DNA of 64,000 bases, from NCBI RefSeq assembly GCF_027531815.1, contig NZ_JAPZSK010000005.1, forward strand, positions 1 to 64,000, in the 5' to 3' direction. Numbering within the stretch: position 1 is the stretch's first letter; each line of letters opens with the position of its first letter. The notes under the pieces were generated by a model. It was not told the DNA's origin, did no database searches, and saw only the letters and a list, made by a program, of their open reading frames with translations. This DNA comes from Gemmatimonas sp. (lineage in GTDB: Bacteria; Gemmatimonadota; Gemmatimonadetes; Gemmatimonadales; Gemmatimonadaceae). A program made the translations under genes and the position numbers. This document shows positions 8,200-17,718 of this stretch, piece after piece.

Positions 8200-9287
8200 G
8201 CCGGGGGAGGTGGCGGATAGCCGGGCGCGCCGGAGGGCCCGGGTGCCGGGGGTGGCAGCGGCGGCACACACGGCTGCCACTCCCCCGGACCGGCGCGCTC
8301 GACCCATCGCCGGGCTTCGTCGTAACGCTGCAGCCGGTACAGGGCGCAGCCAAGGAATCCCTGTGCCGTGCGATCGGCCGGGTCGATTTCGAGTGCGCGC
8401 ACGTAGAAGCGGCGCGCGATTTCCGGCTGTCCATCAGCCAGCATGAGTGCCGCCAGCTCACGGGCAGCGAGGCTGCTGCCAGGCGCCACGCGCACGGCAG
8501 TGGTGAGAAAACGCCGCGCCCGGGCCAGGTCACCCTCTTCGCGCGAAATACGCCCCAGGTAGATCAGCGGGCGGGCGTCATTGGGATCGAGCTGCGCCGC
8601 CTTGGCGAACGCCACCCGCGCGGCCTCACGCGAGCCGGCCCGATACGCCTCGGCGCCCGCCTGGAATTCACGCCCGGCGCGACCGCTGTACCACCACACC
8701 CAACCCGCTGCCCCCACCACGATCACCACCAGCGCGCTGAGTGCCAGCAGAAAGCGCCTCCGGTGGGGCGCCGTGGCCGCCACCACCTCGTAGGCGGGAT
8801 CGGGCGCTGGCGCGTTGGCAGCGGTGGCGTTCCCCCCAGCAGCCCCAGCGGGGCCAGCGTTCCCGGCGGCGGCGGCAGCGCCCCACGGCGACGGCGGCGC
8901 GGAGGCCCCGGGCACCGGCGGTGCAAACGGCGACACGGGCGCGGCCACTCTGGGTGCCGCGGCGTTGGCCACGGCGTGATCGAGCGCCATCCAGGCTTCG
9001 CGCGCAATGAGTCGCTCGGACTCGTTCGTCGCGGCCACCGCCGAGCGGTCCGCCCACGTGGCCAGCGCCACGAGGGCGTGCGCATCACTGAGGGTGATGG
9101 CCCCCTGCTGGCGCACCTCGGCCACCAGTGCCTGCCCGGTGAGCGACGGGCGGGCGATGACCTGCTGCAGCACGTGCTGCGCCGCGCTCCACAGCGCCGG
9201 CGCCGCCGCGGAATTGCCGAAGACGACACGCGCCGCATCGAGCGCGGCGCGAGGGGTGGGAGGAGAGGCGTCGGGTGCGGCAGTCAT
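8196..9287 (-). CDS. TPR protein with one membrane segment
   Basis: This 363-aa protein probably acts as a scaffold. The N-terminal region (1-110) is helical. An Ala/Pro/Gly-rich linker (about 110-165) leads to one membrane segment at 179-199. Tetratricopeptide repeats follow at about 205-330 (AYRAGSREAARVAFAKAAQLDPNDA, for example, is one unit). The C-terminus is proline-rich. The stop overlaps the M16 peptidase start by four bases, so the two products are made together and the TPR domain may present or regulate the peptidase. That partnership is inferred from context only. The tail CVPPLPPPAPG is low complexity. Confidence 0.75.
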   Translation of the reverse strand: MTAAPDASPPTPRAALDAARVVFGNSAAAPALWSAAQHVLQQVIARPSLTGQALVAEVRQQGAITLSDAHALVALATWADRSAVAATNESERLIAREAWMALDHAVANAAAPRVAAPVSPFAPPVPGASAPPSPWGAAAAAGNAGPAGAAGGNATAANAPAPDPAYEVVAATAPHRRRFLLALSALVVIVVGAAGWVWWYSGRAGREFQAGAEAYRAGSREAARVAFAKAAQLDPNDARPLIYLGRISREEGDLARARRFLTTAVRVAPGSSLAARELAALMLADGQPEIARRFYVRALEIDPADRTAQGFLGCALYRLQRYDEARRWVERAGPGEWQPCVPPLPPPAPGPSGAPGYPPPPPA

Positions 9288-9345
9288 GAGGAGGGGTGCG
9301 GACGGCGGCGACCCATGGTCACCGCTTCACGCGGCGTTCCGCAGC

Positions 9346-10539
9346 TCAGCGCACGATGCGCAACATGCCCGCGTCGGCGCTGCCGCGGAGGAACGCTTCG
9401 GGTGCATGCGACGCCACGCGCATGCCGGTGGCACCATAGAAGCGGCGTGCCTCCATGGCCATGTATTCGTCGAGTGGGCGGCCAGCATCGCGCGCGTCGC
9501 GCAGCGCCTGCACGATCTCCTCCCACGAGCCCTCGAAAGCGCTGCCGTCGCGCATGATCACGCGGTGCGTGCCATTGTCGGCCATGAGCACATCGGTCGT
9601 GGCCGCGCCCGGTTCATTGGCCTGCCCACTGCCCTGCTCGCCGGGAGACTCCCCGGCCTGCTGCTGACCGACGAGGCCGGTCAGCAGCGAGCCGAGCGCT
9701 TCCAGTTGATCCTGCGATGGGTGCCCGTCTTCGGTGTCGGCCTCGACGGCCGCCTGCTCCACCTCGGCGAGCAGTTCATCGATGGGGTCGGGTTCACCTG
9801 CCAGCTCCACCAGACGGGCCTCCCACGGCTTCAGCTCGCCGTCGGAGTCCTTGAGCTTGTACACCGACTTCTTGAGCTCGATGAGCCGCCAGATGCCGAG
9901 CTCGTCCCAGTGATCTTCGGGTGTCGTCTGCTCGAACTCCAGCAGCGCGGCGTCGAGATCGCCGGCGTCGTAGAGCAGGTTGGCGATGTACACCCGCGCT
10001 TCCGCGAACTTGGGATCGAGCACGAGCGCGCGGCGCAGCGCCACCATGGCTTCGACATCGTTCCCCAGCCGGTGCTGCGCATACCCGATGCACGCGACCG
10101 CCTCGGCCGAGTCCTCGGCGTTGCGCACGGCGCGCTCGAAGAAGGTCAGCGAGTGCTCCACGAACCCCTCGCGAAAGAGGGCCCGGCCGATCTGCAGCAT
10201 GAGGTCCACATCGTCCTCATAGCCGAGTTCGATGGTGCGATCGTAGGCACGCAGCCCCGCCTCGACCTGGCCGAACTTGAGCAGCACTTCGCCAAGGCCG
10301 GCCAGCGCGTCTTCGTGTTCGGGGTCGTGCATGAGCGCCTCCTCGAAGCTGCGGCGCGCCCAGGCATACTCTTCCCGCGCCAGGCGCGCGTAGCCGGCGC
10401 CCACGTGCAACTCCACCGCCTGCGGGTACCGCGTGAGTCCCTCGCGCAGCAACTCAAGCGCCTCGTCGTACCGCGCCTCGTTGTAGAGGGCATGGGCGCG
10501 CTCGTCGTATTCCTCGGAACTCAGGAACGGGTTGGTCAT
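9346..10539 (-). CDS. Cytoplasmic TPR repeat protein
   Basis: This 397-aa acidic protein has about six tetratricopeptide repeats in its first 240 residues (for example ALYNEARYDEALELLREG and LGEVLLKFGQVEAGLRAYDR). An acidic linker follows (about 265-315), then a conserved-looking C-terminal segment (HRVIMRDGSAFEGSWEEIVQ, then MEARRFYG) that may be a small separate domain. There is no signal peptide or membrane helix, so it should be a soluble interaction scaffold. The ATG at 10539 (MTNPFLS) is chosen because upstream frame codons read as non-coding. It lies 58 bases upstream of the membrane TPR gene on the same strand and could share a transcript. The partner is unknown. Confidence 0.75.
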   Translation of the reverse strand: MTNPFLSSEEYDERAHALYNEARYDEALELLREGLTRYPQAVELHVGAGYARLAREEYAWARRSFEEALMHDPEHEDALAGLGEVLLKFGQVEAGLRAYDRTIELGYEDDVDLMLQIGRALFREGFVEHSLTFFERAVRNAEDSAEAVACIGYAQHRLGNDVEAMVALRRALVLDPKFAEARVYIANLLYDAGDLDAALLEFEQTTPEDHWDELGIWRLIELKKSVYKLKDSDGELKPWEARLVELAGEPDPIDELLAEVEQAAVEADTEDGHPSQDQLEALGSLLTGLVGQQQAGESPGEQGSGQANEPGAATTDVLMADNGTHRVIMRDGSAFEGSWEEIVQALRDARDAGRPLDEYMAMEARRFYGATGMRVASHAPEAFLRGSADAGMLRIVR

Positions 10540-10628
10540 TGCGAGACTGGCCTCCGGATCGAGCGGGTTACCGGATAGTACCGTGATCGACGGCTTTCGT
10601 TCAACGCTGGACCGACATGGAGCGGGGT

Positions 10629-11588
10629 TTACGGCTCCGCACGGGGGGAACCGGCGGAGGTGGAGGGATCCGACTGCATCGCCACGGCAATCTCGCCGGC
10701 CAGCCGGGCGTTGTGCTCGAGGAGCGCCAGATTGGCATGCACCGAGCGCCCGTTGGTGAGCTGCTGGATGCGGGCGAGCAGAAAGGGCGTCACGGCGGCG
10801 CCGCGCACCCCGGCCTCCCGGGCTGCCGCGAGCGCCTGCGCCGTGGCCTGCGCCACCACCTCCTCGGGGAGGGCATGCTCCGCTGGCGGGGGCTGCACCA
10901 CGAGCATGGCGCTCGTGCGCCCCAGCGCGCGGTGCGCCCGCCAGGCGCGGGCAATGGCGGCCGGGGTATCCAGGCGCGCCGACAGCCGCAGGCCGGTGGT
11001 CACCGAGAAGAAGCCGGGCAACTCGTCGGTGCCGTAACCCACCACCGGGACACCGAGGGTTTCCAGACGCTCGAGCGTGGCCGGCAGGTCGAGAATGGAC
11101 TTGGCCCCCGCGCACACCACGATGACGGGGCTCCGGGCCAGCTCCACGAGGTCGGCCGATTCGTCGAAGGGGGCGTCTCGGTGCACGCCGCCAATACCCC
11201 CGGTGGCGAAGAGCTCGATGTTGGACCGCTGGCACAGCGCCAGCGTGGCCGCCACGGTGGTCGCCCCATCGGCACCGTCAGCCATGGCGATGCCGAGGTC
11301 GCGCGCCGACACCTTGCGCACGCCGTCGCGGGCGAGGAACCGCTCGAGGTCGGCTGCTTCGAGCCCCAGCGACGGTTCACCACGCACGATGGCGGTGATG
11401 GCGGGGGTGGCTCCCGTTTGCTCGACGGCGCGCATCATGCGCGCCGCGGCCTCGCGGTTGAAGGGCGGCATCAGCCCTTGCGCCAGCACGGAACTCTCGA
11501 GCGCGACGACCGCGCCTCCGCGCTCGAGCGCGGCCGTGATGATGTCGGTACTGCGGAGGCGCAGCGGGCGTTGACTCACACTGGCCAT
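10629..11588 (-). CDS. psuG: Pseudouridine-5'-phosphate glycosidase
   Basis: PsuG reversibly cleaves pseudouridine 5'-phosphate to uracil and ribose 5-phosphate in nucleoside recycling. The 319-aa product matches the family along its length. Visible conserved stretches include VALESSVLAQG, RDLG, TTVAATL, FATGGIGGVHR, CAGAKSILDL and TNGRSVHANLALLEHNA. The usual partner kinase psuK is not adjacent, so the phosphorylated substrate must come from a gene elsewhere. The ATG at 11588 is preferred; a longer frame begins at 11627 but would run through the palindromic region just upstream. That region (11596-11638) may regulate the gene. Confidence 0.92.
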   Translation of the reverse strand: MASVSQRPLRLRSTDIITAALERGGAVVALESSVLAQGLMPPFNREAAARMMRAVEQTGATPAITAIVRGEPSLGLEAADLERFLARDGVRKVSARDLGIAMADGADGATTVAATLALCQRSNIELFATGGIGGVHRDAPFDESADLVELARSPVIVVCAGAKSILDLPATLERLETLGVPVVGYGTDELPGFFSVTTGLRLSARLDTPAAIARAWRAHRALGRTSAMLVVQPPPAEHALPEEVVAQATAQALAAAREAGVRGAAVTPFLLARIQQLTNGRSVHANLALLEHNARLAGEIAVAMQSDPSTSAGSPRAEP

Positions 11589-11595
11589 ACTACAG

Positions 11596-11638
11596 CGCGG
11601 TGCACCGTGGGGCAACGGCCGCCACACGGTGCACCGCG
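11596..11638. promoter_or_regulatory. Perfect 14-bp inverted repeat before psuG
   Basis: CGCGGTGCACCGTG (11596-11609) is the exact reverse complement of 11625-11638. Each arm contains the palindrome GGTGCACC, with centres 29 bp apart, close to three helical turns. It lies 7 bases upstream of the psuG start and 54 bases after the upstream gene. It could be a paired operator for psuG or a terminator hairpin. There is no T run, which favours the operator. Confidence 0.55.
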
Positions 11639-11692
11639 TTGTCTGCTACGCCATGCGCGCAACGGCCCGCGCGTGGCCGTTGGCGTCACCCG

Positions 11693-11929
11693 TCAGGACG
11701 TGGCGTCCTCGAAGGCATCCGCCTTGCGATTCTCGATCAGTTCCCAGTCGCTCGACGTCGGATCGGTGACGGCGAGCAGCTTGATCGTCTCACCGGCCCA
11801 GGCGTCGAACTCCTTGCCTTCGTTCTGGTAGACCTTGATCTGATGACCGCTCTCGAACTTGAGGACGATCAGCGGGTGCGTGGAGTTGGTGAACTGCTTG
11901 CGCAGCTTCTTCGGGGGCTGGAGGCTCAT
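11693..11929 (-). CDS. Hypothetical small basic protein, 78 aa
   Basis: I do not recognise the family. The product from the ATG at 11929 (MSLQPPKKLRKQF) is 78 residues, starts strongly basic and then appears to be a small beta-rich domain (HPLIVLKFESGHQIKVYQNE). This could fit an Sm-like or nucleic-acid-binding barrel, but no diagnostic motif is present. There is no signal peptide. It lies between psuG and the RND pump on the same strand, with about 100 bases to each. A longer start at 11947 (GTG or similar) is possible. The gene is probably real because its composition matches the neighbours. Confidence 0.6.
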   Translation of the reverse strand: MSLQPPKKLRKQFTNSTHPLIVLKFESGHQIKVYQNEGKEFDAWAGETIKLLAVTDPTSSDWELIENRKADAFEDATS

Positions 11930-12037
11930 CGTCGTCTTCGGGGGCAAGGGGACTCGAAGGAACAGGTCAAGTTGGCGCCAAACCGTCGATCCCGCCAGCG
12001 GGGACTGGCAGCTTTGCCCCCGCGGCCGCCCCCCGGT

Positions 12038-15000
12038 TCATGCTGCCGGTTGCCGGTGGCCGCGCGCCGCCCGGGCAGCCCCACGCCGCGTCTCGAGCCA
12101 TGCGTACAACACCGGCAGCACGAACAGCGTGAGCACCGTGCTCGTCACGAGCCCGCCAATCACCACGCTCGCGAGCGGCCGTTGCACCTCACTGCCCGGG
12201 GTCGTGCTGATGGCCATGGGCACGAACCCCAGGCTCGCCACCAGCGCCGTCATGAGTACCGGGCGCAGCCGGTCGGAGGCCCCGCGCTCCACGCGGTCAT
12301 CCACCGGTTCCGGAACCTCCCCGCCATCGCCCTGCCCCTCGTGACGCAGGTGGTTGAGATGTTCCACCATTACCACGCCGTTGAGCACCGCAATGCCGAA
12401 GAGGGCGATGAAGCCGATGCTGGCCGACAGGCTGAGATTGAGTCCGCGCAGCCACAGCGCCGCAATGCCGCCCACCAGCGCGAACGGCACATTGGAGAGC
12501 ACCAGCACGGCCTGCGACACCGAACGGAACGACAGGTACAGCAACCCGAAGATGAGCAGCAGCGCGAGCGGCACGACCACGGTCAGCCGCCCCATGGCCC
12601 GCTGCTGATTCTCGTACTGACCGCCCCACTCGAGAAACACCCCGGCCGGCAACGGCACCTCGCGCGCCACGCGGGCGCGCACCTCTTCCGCGAAGCTCCC
12701 CAGGTCACGCCCGCGCACGTTGCTCAGCACGAGGGAGCGACGCTGCGCATCTTCGTGGCCAATGAGCTCAGGCCCCGTGGTGCTCTGCACACTGGCCACC
12801 GCCGTCAGCGGCAGCAGCTCTCCACCGGGCGCACGAATGGTGAGCCGCCCCACGGCGGCCGCATCACTGCGATACGCCTCCGGCATACGCACCACGATGT
12901 CCACGCGCCGGAAGCCATCGATCAGCTCCGCCGCCTTCTGCGAGCCCATGGCCATGTCGATGGCGTCGCGCACATCCGCCACCGACAGCCCGTACTGCGC
13001 CAGCGCTTCGCGGCGAATCTGCATGCGGACCTGCCCGCTCCCCTCCGCCACCTCCACGGCCACGTCGGCACTCCCCGGCACCGTGGCCACCACGCGCCGA
13101 ATCCGCTCGGCCAATGCCTCGTTCTGGCCAAGATCGGGGCCCACCACCTTGATCCCCAGATCGGTCTTGATGCCGCTCTCCGCCTCATCGAGACGCATGG
13201 CCAGGGGCTGCGTGAACGCCACCTCGAGCCCCGGCACCACGCGCAGCGCCGAGTCGAACTTCGTGACCAGCTCCTCGGTGCTCGAGGCGCTGGTCCACTT
13301 CTCGCGCGGCTTGAGAATGACGTACATGTCGCCTTCGAAGAGCCCCATGGCCTCCGTGGCCAGGTCGGGGCGCCCTTCCTTGGTGACCGTCGTGATCACC
13401 TCGGGGAACCGCTGCACGATGCGCTCGGCGGCCAGTGACAGCCGCGTCGCATCGGCGAGGTCCACGCTCGGCATGCGCCGGGTGGTGATGAGAATGGAGC
13501 CCTCGTCCAGTTTGGGCATGAACTCGGTGCCAATACGGGTGAGCGAGTAGATCGCCACCACCACCAGCACCGCCGAAACGCCCAGCACCGGACGCGGCGC
13601 ACGCAACACGTTACCCAGCACCCGCCGATAGCTCTCGGTGAGCCGTCGCATCCACGCCGCCGGTTCCCCATGGCCGCCACGCAGCGCCCAGCTGGAGACC
13701 GCCGGCACGTACGTGAGCGCGAGGAAGAGCGACCCCAGCACGGCACACACGACAGTGAAGGCCATGGGCTTGAACATGCGCCCTTCCATGCCGTCGAGCG
13801 TGAAGATGGGGATGTACACGGCCACGATGATGGCGATGCCGAACAGGATGGGGCGTCCCACCTCCACGGCGGCACGTTCGAACAGCCCGTCGCGGTTGAG
13901 GCCGCGGTGTCCTTCCATGCGCCGGATGAAACTCTCCACCATGACCACCGACGCGTCCACGATGAGCCCGAAGTCGAGCGCGCCCAGGCTCATGAGGTTG
14001 GCGCTGTAGCCGAAGAGCGCCATGCCCACGAAGGCGATGAGCATGGAGATGGGAATGACCGACGCCACGATGAGCGCCGCGCGCACGTTGCGCAGGAACA
14101 GGAAGAGCACCGCAATGACGAGCAGCCCGCCCTCGATGAGATTCTTGACGATCGTGTTGGTGGTGCGCGCCACGAGGTCGGTCTGGTCGTAGAAGGGGAC
14201 GACCTTCACGTGGGCCGGCAGCGCCTTCTTGATCTCCTCCATGCGTGCGCGCACGTCGGCAATGACGCGGCGGGAATCGGCGCCCTTGAGCTTGAGCACC
14301 ATGCCGCTCACCACCTCACCCTCCCCGCCCTTGGTCACGGCGCCATTGCGGGGCAATGCGCCCAGCTGCACCGTGGCCACGTCACCCACACGCACCGGTG
14401 CCCCGCGATGCGAGCCAATGACCACCCGCTCCACCTCCGCGGCGTTCTCCACACGCCCCAGGCCGCGCAGCGTGAATCGTTCGCCGCCATGCTCGAGATA
14501 ACTGCCGCCGAACGCCAGCGTGTTGCGGGCGAGGGCCTCGTGCACATCCACCACGGTGTGCTGATAGCCGGCCAGGCGAACCGGGTCGACCACCACTTCC
14601 ACGCGCTCCGTGAGGCCGCCCCACGAGTTCACCTCGCTCACCCCGGGCACCGTGCGCAGGCGGGGGCGCACGACGTAGTCGTGCAGCGTCTTGAGGTCGG
14701 TGAGCGACAGCGAGTCGCTGGTGAGCACGTACTGGTACAGCTCGCCCATGGGGGTGGACACGGGCCCCAGCGCCGGTTCCACCCCCACCGGCAACGCGCC
14801 CTTGGCGTCGGTGAGGCGCTGCTGCACCAGTTGGCGCGCGAAGTACACGTCGACGTTGTCGGGGAAGGGCACGATCACGAGCGACAGCCCGAACTTCGAG
14901 ACCGAGCGCACCCCCTGCGCGCCGGGCACTCCCATGAGACTCGACTCGATGGGATACGTGACCAGCCGCTCCACCTCCTCCGGTGCCATCCCCGGCGCGG

Positions 15001-15151
15001 TGGTGATGACTTCCACCCGCGTGCCCGTAAGGTCGGGGAAGGCATCGAAGGGAATGTGCTGCAAGGCGTACAACCCCGCGGCCATGAGCGCGAGCGTGAA
15101 ACCCACGACCGCGCCCCGTCGCCGGAGCGCGAAGTGAATGAGGGCTTTCAT
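12038..15151 (-). CDS. Heavy-metal efflux RND pump, inner-membrane subunit (CzcA/CusA family)
   Basis: This 1037-aa proton antiporter is the inner-membrane motor of a tripartite metal exporter. The length, the N-terminal membrane helix (residues 12-30), two large periplasmic loops and twelve-helix layout fit the HME-RND family. Helix 4 reads ALDFGLIVDASVVMVE with acidic residues D393, D399 and E406, the pattern of divalent-cation pumps such as CzcA rather than the monovalent Cu/Ag pump CusA. The stop is followed on the minus strand by a gap and the 78-aa gene. It is the last gene of the czcC-B-A-like operon, three bases after the adaptor gene. Zn, Co, Cd or Ni are likely substrates, by inference. 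Confidence 0.9.
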   Translation of the reverse strand: MKALIHFALRRRGAVVGFTLALMAAGLYALQHIPFDAFPDLTGTRVEVITTAPGMAPEEVERLVTYPIESSLMGVPGAQGVRSVSKFGLSLVIVPFPDNVDVYFARQLVQQRLTDAKGALPVGVEPALGPVSTPMGELYQYVLTSDSLSLTDLKTLHDYVVRPRLRTVPGVSEVNSWGGLTERVEVVVDPVRLAGYQHTVVDVHEALARNTLAFGGSYLEHGGERFTLRGLGRVENAAEVERVVIGSHRGAPVRVGDVATVQLGALPRNGAVTKGGEGEVVSGMVLKLKGADSRRVIADVRARMEEIKKALPAHVKVVPFYDQTDLVARTTNTIVKNLIEGGLLVIAVLFLFLRNVRAALIVASVIPISMLIAFVGMALFGYSANLMSLGALDFGLIVDASVVMVESFIRRMEGHRGLNRDGLFERAAVEVGRPILFGIAIIVAVYIPIFTLDGMEGRMFKPMAFTVVCAVLGSLFLALTYVPAVSSWALRGGHGEPAAWMRRLTESYRRVLGNVLRAPRPVLGVSAVLVVVAIYSLTRIGTEFMPKLDEGSILITTRRMPSVDLADATRLSLAAERIVQRFPEVITTVTKEGRPDLATEAMGLFEGDMYVILKPREKWTSASSTEELVTKFDSALRVVPGLEVAFTQPLAMRLDEAESGIKTDLGIKVVGPDLGQNEALAERIRRVVATVPGSADVAVEVAEGSGQVRMQIRREALAQYGLSVADVRDAIDMAMGSQKAAELIDGFRRVDIVVRMPEAYRSDAAAVGRLTIRAPGGELLPLTAVASVQSTTGPELIGHEDAQRRSLVLSNVRGRDLGSFAEEVRARVAREVPLPAGVFLEWGGQYENQQRAMGRLTVVVPLALLLIFGLLYLSFRSVSQAVLVLSNVPFALVGGIAALWLRGLNLSLSASIGFIALFGIAVLNGVVMVEHLNHLRHEGQGDGGEVPEPVDDRVERGASDRLRPVLMTALVASLGFVPMAISTTPGSEVQRPLASVVIGGLVTSTVLTLFVLPVLYAWLETRRGAARAARGHRQPAA

Positions 15152-15154
15152 GCG

Positions 15155-16396
15155 CTACTCCCCGCCAGCGCTGCGACGCTTCAGCAGTTCCGCCTTGGCA
15201 ATCGCCACGCCGCGTACCACCACGATGGCCCCCTCCTGCAGCCCCGCCAGCACTTCCACCCGCTCCGACGAGCGCCGACCGATACGCACCGGCGTCGCGC
15301 GCACGTGCATGCCCGCCCCCCGCTGCCCGGCCACGAACACCACGGTGTCGCCGTCGATCGTCTGCAGCGCGCCATCGGGAATGACCAGCGCCGGCGTGGT
15401 GCCGCGGCCGCTGATGTCCGCCTGCACGAACGTTTCCGCGCGCCCTGCCGGGCGTCCGGTGAGCCGGGCGATGACCTGCACGGTGCGACTGAGCGTGTCC
15501 ACCGTGGGCGCCACGCGCATGACCACCGCGTCGTAGCGCTGGTCCGGGCGGTCGGTGAGGGCGTAGCGCACGCTGGCCCCCACCTCGATCCCCACCGCCT
15601 GCTGCTCGGGGAGATGCATCTCCAGCTGCAGCCGATCCGGGCTGCCCACCGTGAGCAGCGGGGTGCCGGGGAGCACCACCGTGCCCGGCTGCGCTTCGCG
15701 GCCGGTCACCACGCCGGCAATGGGCGTGCGAACGATGACGTCGTGCTCGTCGGCGCCTGCCGGCAGCGGCCCCGTGCCCGCCAGGTGCTCCACAAGCGCC
15801 GTGGCGCGGTCGCGCTCGGCCAGCGCCTCGGTGTAGTGGGATTCCGCCACCCGCCGGTTGACGACGGCACGCTCGAGTTCCGCGCGTGACATGGCCTTGT
15901 TGTCGAAGAGGCGCTGCGCACGCTCCGCCGCCGAGATGGCCAGATCGCGCTCGGCCTCCATGGCCGTGACCCGCGCCAGACTGGCCTTGAGGGTGCTGCG
16001 GGCGTCCATGATCTCGTGACTGTGCACCATGACGAGCGCCTGCCCCGCGGCCACGCGGTCGCCCACACGCACCGTCACGTGCGTAATGCGCCCCTCGGTG
16101 ATGGAGCCGATGGTCTCGAGGCTACTTGGATCCAGCTCCAGCCGCCCAGGTACGGTTACCGCGGCGCGCCACGGCACGGTGCGCGCGGTGTCGATGGTGA
16201 AGCCGGCGATTTGCACGGCGTCGGCCGACAGGGTGGCCGTATCCATGGCCGGCGGCGCATTCCCGGCCAACGCCGTGGCGCCGTCACCGCCGCCATCGGC
16301 TGCCCCGCTGCACGCCGCGAGCAACGCGGTGCCGGCCAGCAGGGCGCGTCGTCCGGTGGCAGACGACGGGAGGACGAAGTGGGCGGTCATGGTCAT
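15155..16396 (-). CDS. RND efflux periplasmic adaptor (CzcB/CusB family) lipoprotein
   Basis: This 413-aa membrane-fusion protein links the pump to the outer-membrane channel. The start resembles a lipoprotein signal (RRALLAGTALLAAC, Cys near residue 28). Then come a barrel-sandwich half (VPGRLELDPSSLETIGSITEGRI), a coiled-coil hairpin of about residues 135-205 and the second lipoyl half (VVTGREAQPGTVV). The beta-barrel ends near residue 340. The ATG at 16396 overlaps the channel gene stop by four bases (ATGA). The start at 16390 is also possible. No Met- or His-rich metal-binding segment is seen. Confidence 0.88.
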   Translation of the reverse strand: MTMTAHFVLPSSATGRRALLAGTALLAACSGAADGGGDGATALAGNAPPAMDTATLSADAVQIAGFTIDTARTVPWRAAVTVPGRLELDPSSLETIGSITEGRITHVTVRVGDRVAAGQALVMVHSHEIMDARSTLKASLARVTAMEAERDLAISAAERAQRLFDNKAMSRAELERAVVNRRVAESHYTEALAERDRATALVEHLAGTGPLPAGADEHDVIVRTPIAGVVTGREAQPGTVVLPGTPLLTVGSPDRLQLEMHLPEQQAVGIEVGASVRYALTDRPDQRYDAVVMRVAPTVDTLSRTVQVIARLTGRPAGRAETFVQADISGRGTTPALVIPDGALQTIDGDTVVFVAGQRGAGMHVRATPVRIGRRSSERVEVLAGLQEGAIVVVRGVAIAKAELLKRRSAGGE

Positions 16397-17718
16397 GGAC
16401 GGGGAGGAAGTGGAGCGAGGACGGGCAGATCCAGGGGACTGTCGCGGTCGAGGCGCGCGCCGAGCGCCCGTTCGAGTTCGAGGCGGGCCAGCCAGGCATC
16501 GGCCGCCCACCGCAGCTGCTGCTGCAACGCCTCCGCGGCGGCGCGCTCGGCGTCGAGCAGTTCGGTGAGGGTGACGTGACCCTCGCGGTAGGAGAGCCGC
16601 GCAATGCGGGCCACCTCGCGGCCGCGGGCATCGAACGAGGCCGCCGCGCCAGCGGCCCCCTGCACGTCGCGGTAGTGCGCGAGCGCGCGCAAGACGGTCA
16701 CGCGAACCGCCAACCGCAGATCGTCGCGCAGCACCCGCGCTTCGCTTACCTGCCCCGCCGCCCGCTGCCGCGCGCCACTGTTGCGGTTGAACACCGGCAT
16801 GGGCATGGCCAACCCCAGCTGTCCGGTCATGAAGCCACCGGTTTCCTTGGTGCCCCCCTGCAGCTGTACCTCCCCCAAAACGGCACGCTGCTCGGCGGCC
16901 AGCCGCTTCTGGGTTTCGCGCAACGCGGCGTCGCGCGCCTGCACGTCGGGGCGCCGCATCATGGCCGCCTGCAGGGCGTCGGCGGTGTCGGGGGCCGCCG
17001 GGAAGGCCGGCGTGGTGAGTGGCGCGACCGCGGGAGGTGACGCATCGGCCACGCCGATGAGGCGCGCCAGTTCGGCACGTGCCGCGGCGGCCTCGTTGCG
17101 GGCCGCCACGAGTGCCACCCGCGAGCGGTCGGCCTCCAGCGAGGTGCGCAGCCCCACGGCCTCGCTCACCAGCCCCTCGCGCAGCCGCTCGGCGTCCACC
17201 CGCGCGATTTCCCGCAGCGCCTCGTACTGCTGCGCCACGATGTCCACGCTCCCCTGCGCCAGCGCCGCGCGCAGCCAGACGCGCGCCACCTGCAACTCGG
17301 CGTCGCGGAGGTCGTTTACGGCATCGGCGGTGACGCGTTCGCGCCCGGCGGATGCGGCCTGCCGCAAGGCAAACCGCCGTCCCGAGAAGTCGAACGGCAG
17401 GTACAGCGTGGCAAAGATGTCCGGCAGCAGCGGGCTGCCGAGATTCTCGCGCCGCCATTCGAACGTGGGGTTGAGCCACTGCGTGCTTTCGCCCACCTGG
17501 CCCAGCCCCACCTGACGGCGCGCCTCGGTGAGCCGCTTGAGCGGTCCGGTGTTGCGTGCCACCGCAAGCGCCTGCGGCAGATCCAAGGCGGCAGAGGCCG
17601 CTGGCGGCGCCTGGGCGGCGGCGGCAACCGGCAGCAGGGCCGCCAGCAGCACCCAGGTGCCAGCGCGCCTGATGCCCCGACGGAACCGGGGTGGGGTAAC
17701 GAGAGGGGGAGCGTCCAT
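16393..17718 (-). CDS. TolC/CzcC-family outer-membrane efflux channel
   Basis: This 441-aa protein is the outer-membrane channel of the metal efflux complex. A signal peptide (about residues 17-40, ending in AAAAQA) precedes two outer-membrane efflux repeats of long coiled-coil helices, beginning DLPQALAVARNTGPL and again near the middle with a similar helical pattern. The length fits CzcC/CusC. It is the first gene of the three-gene operon and overlaps the adaptor gene by four bases. The ATG at 17718 gives a compact signal peptide; an ATG at 17742 would add eight residues. The gene is divergent from the FliS-like gene. Confidence 0.85.
   Translation of the reverse strand: MDAPPLVTPPRFRRGIRRAGTWVLLAALLPVAAAAQAPPAASAALDLPQALAVARNTGPLKRLTEARRQVGLGQVGESTQWLNPTFEWRRENLGSPLLPDIFATLYLPFDFSGRRFALRQAASAGRERVTADAVNDLRDAELQVARVWLRAALAQGSVDIVAQQYEALREIARVDAERLREGLVSEAVGLRTSLEADRSRVALVAARNEAAAARAELARLIGVADASPPAVAPLTTPAFPAAPDTADALQAAMMRRPDVQARDAALRETQKRLAAEQRAVLGEVQLQGGTKETGGFMTGQLGLAMPMPVFNRNSGARQRAAGQVSEARVLRDDLRLAVRVTVLRALAHYRDVQGAAGAAASFDARGREVARIARLSYREGHVTLTELLDAERAAAEALQQQLRWAADAWLARLELERALGARLDRDSPLDLPVLAPLPPRP

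Noticed and set aside
13670-15889. A long open frame on the plus strand opposite the RND pump and adaptor genes
   Set aside because: It is a GC-skew shadow: the minus strand encodes clear CzcA and CzcB family proteins here, and the plus frame gives no recognisable domain and crosses two real genes.
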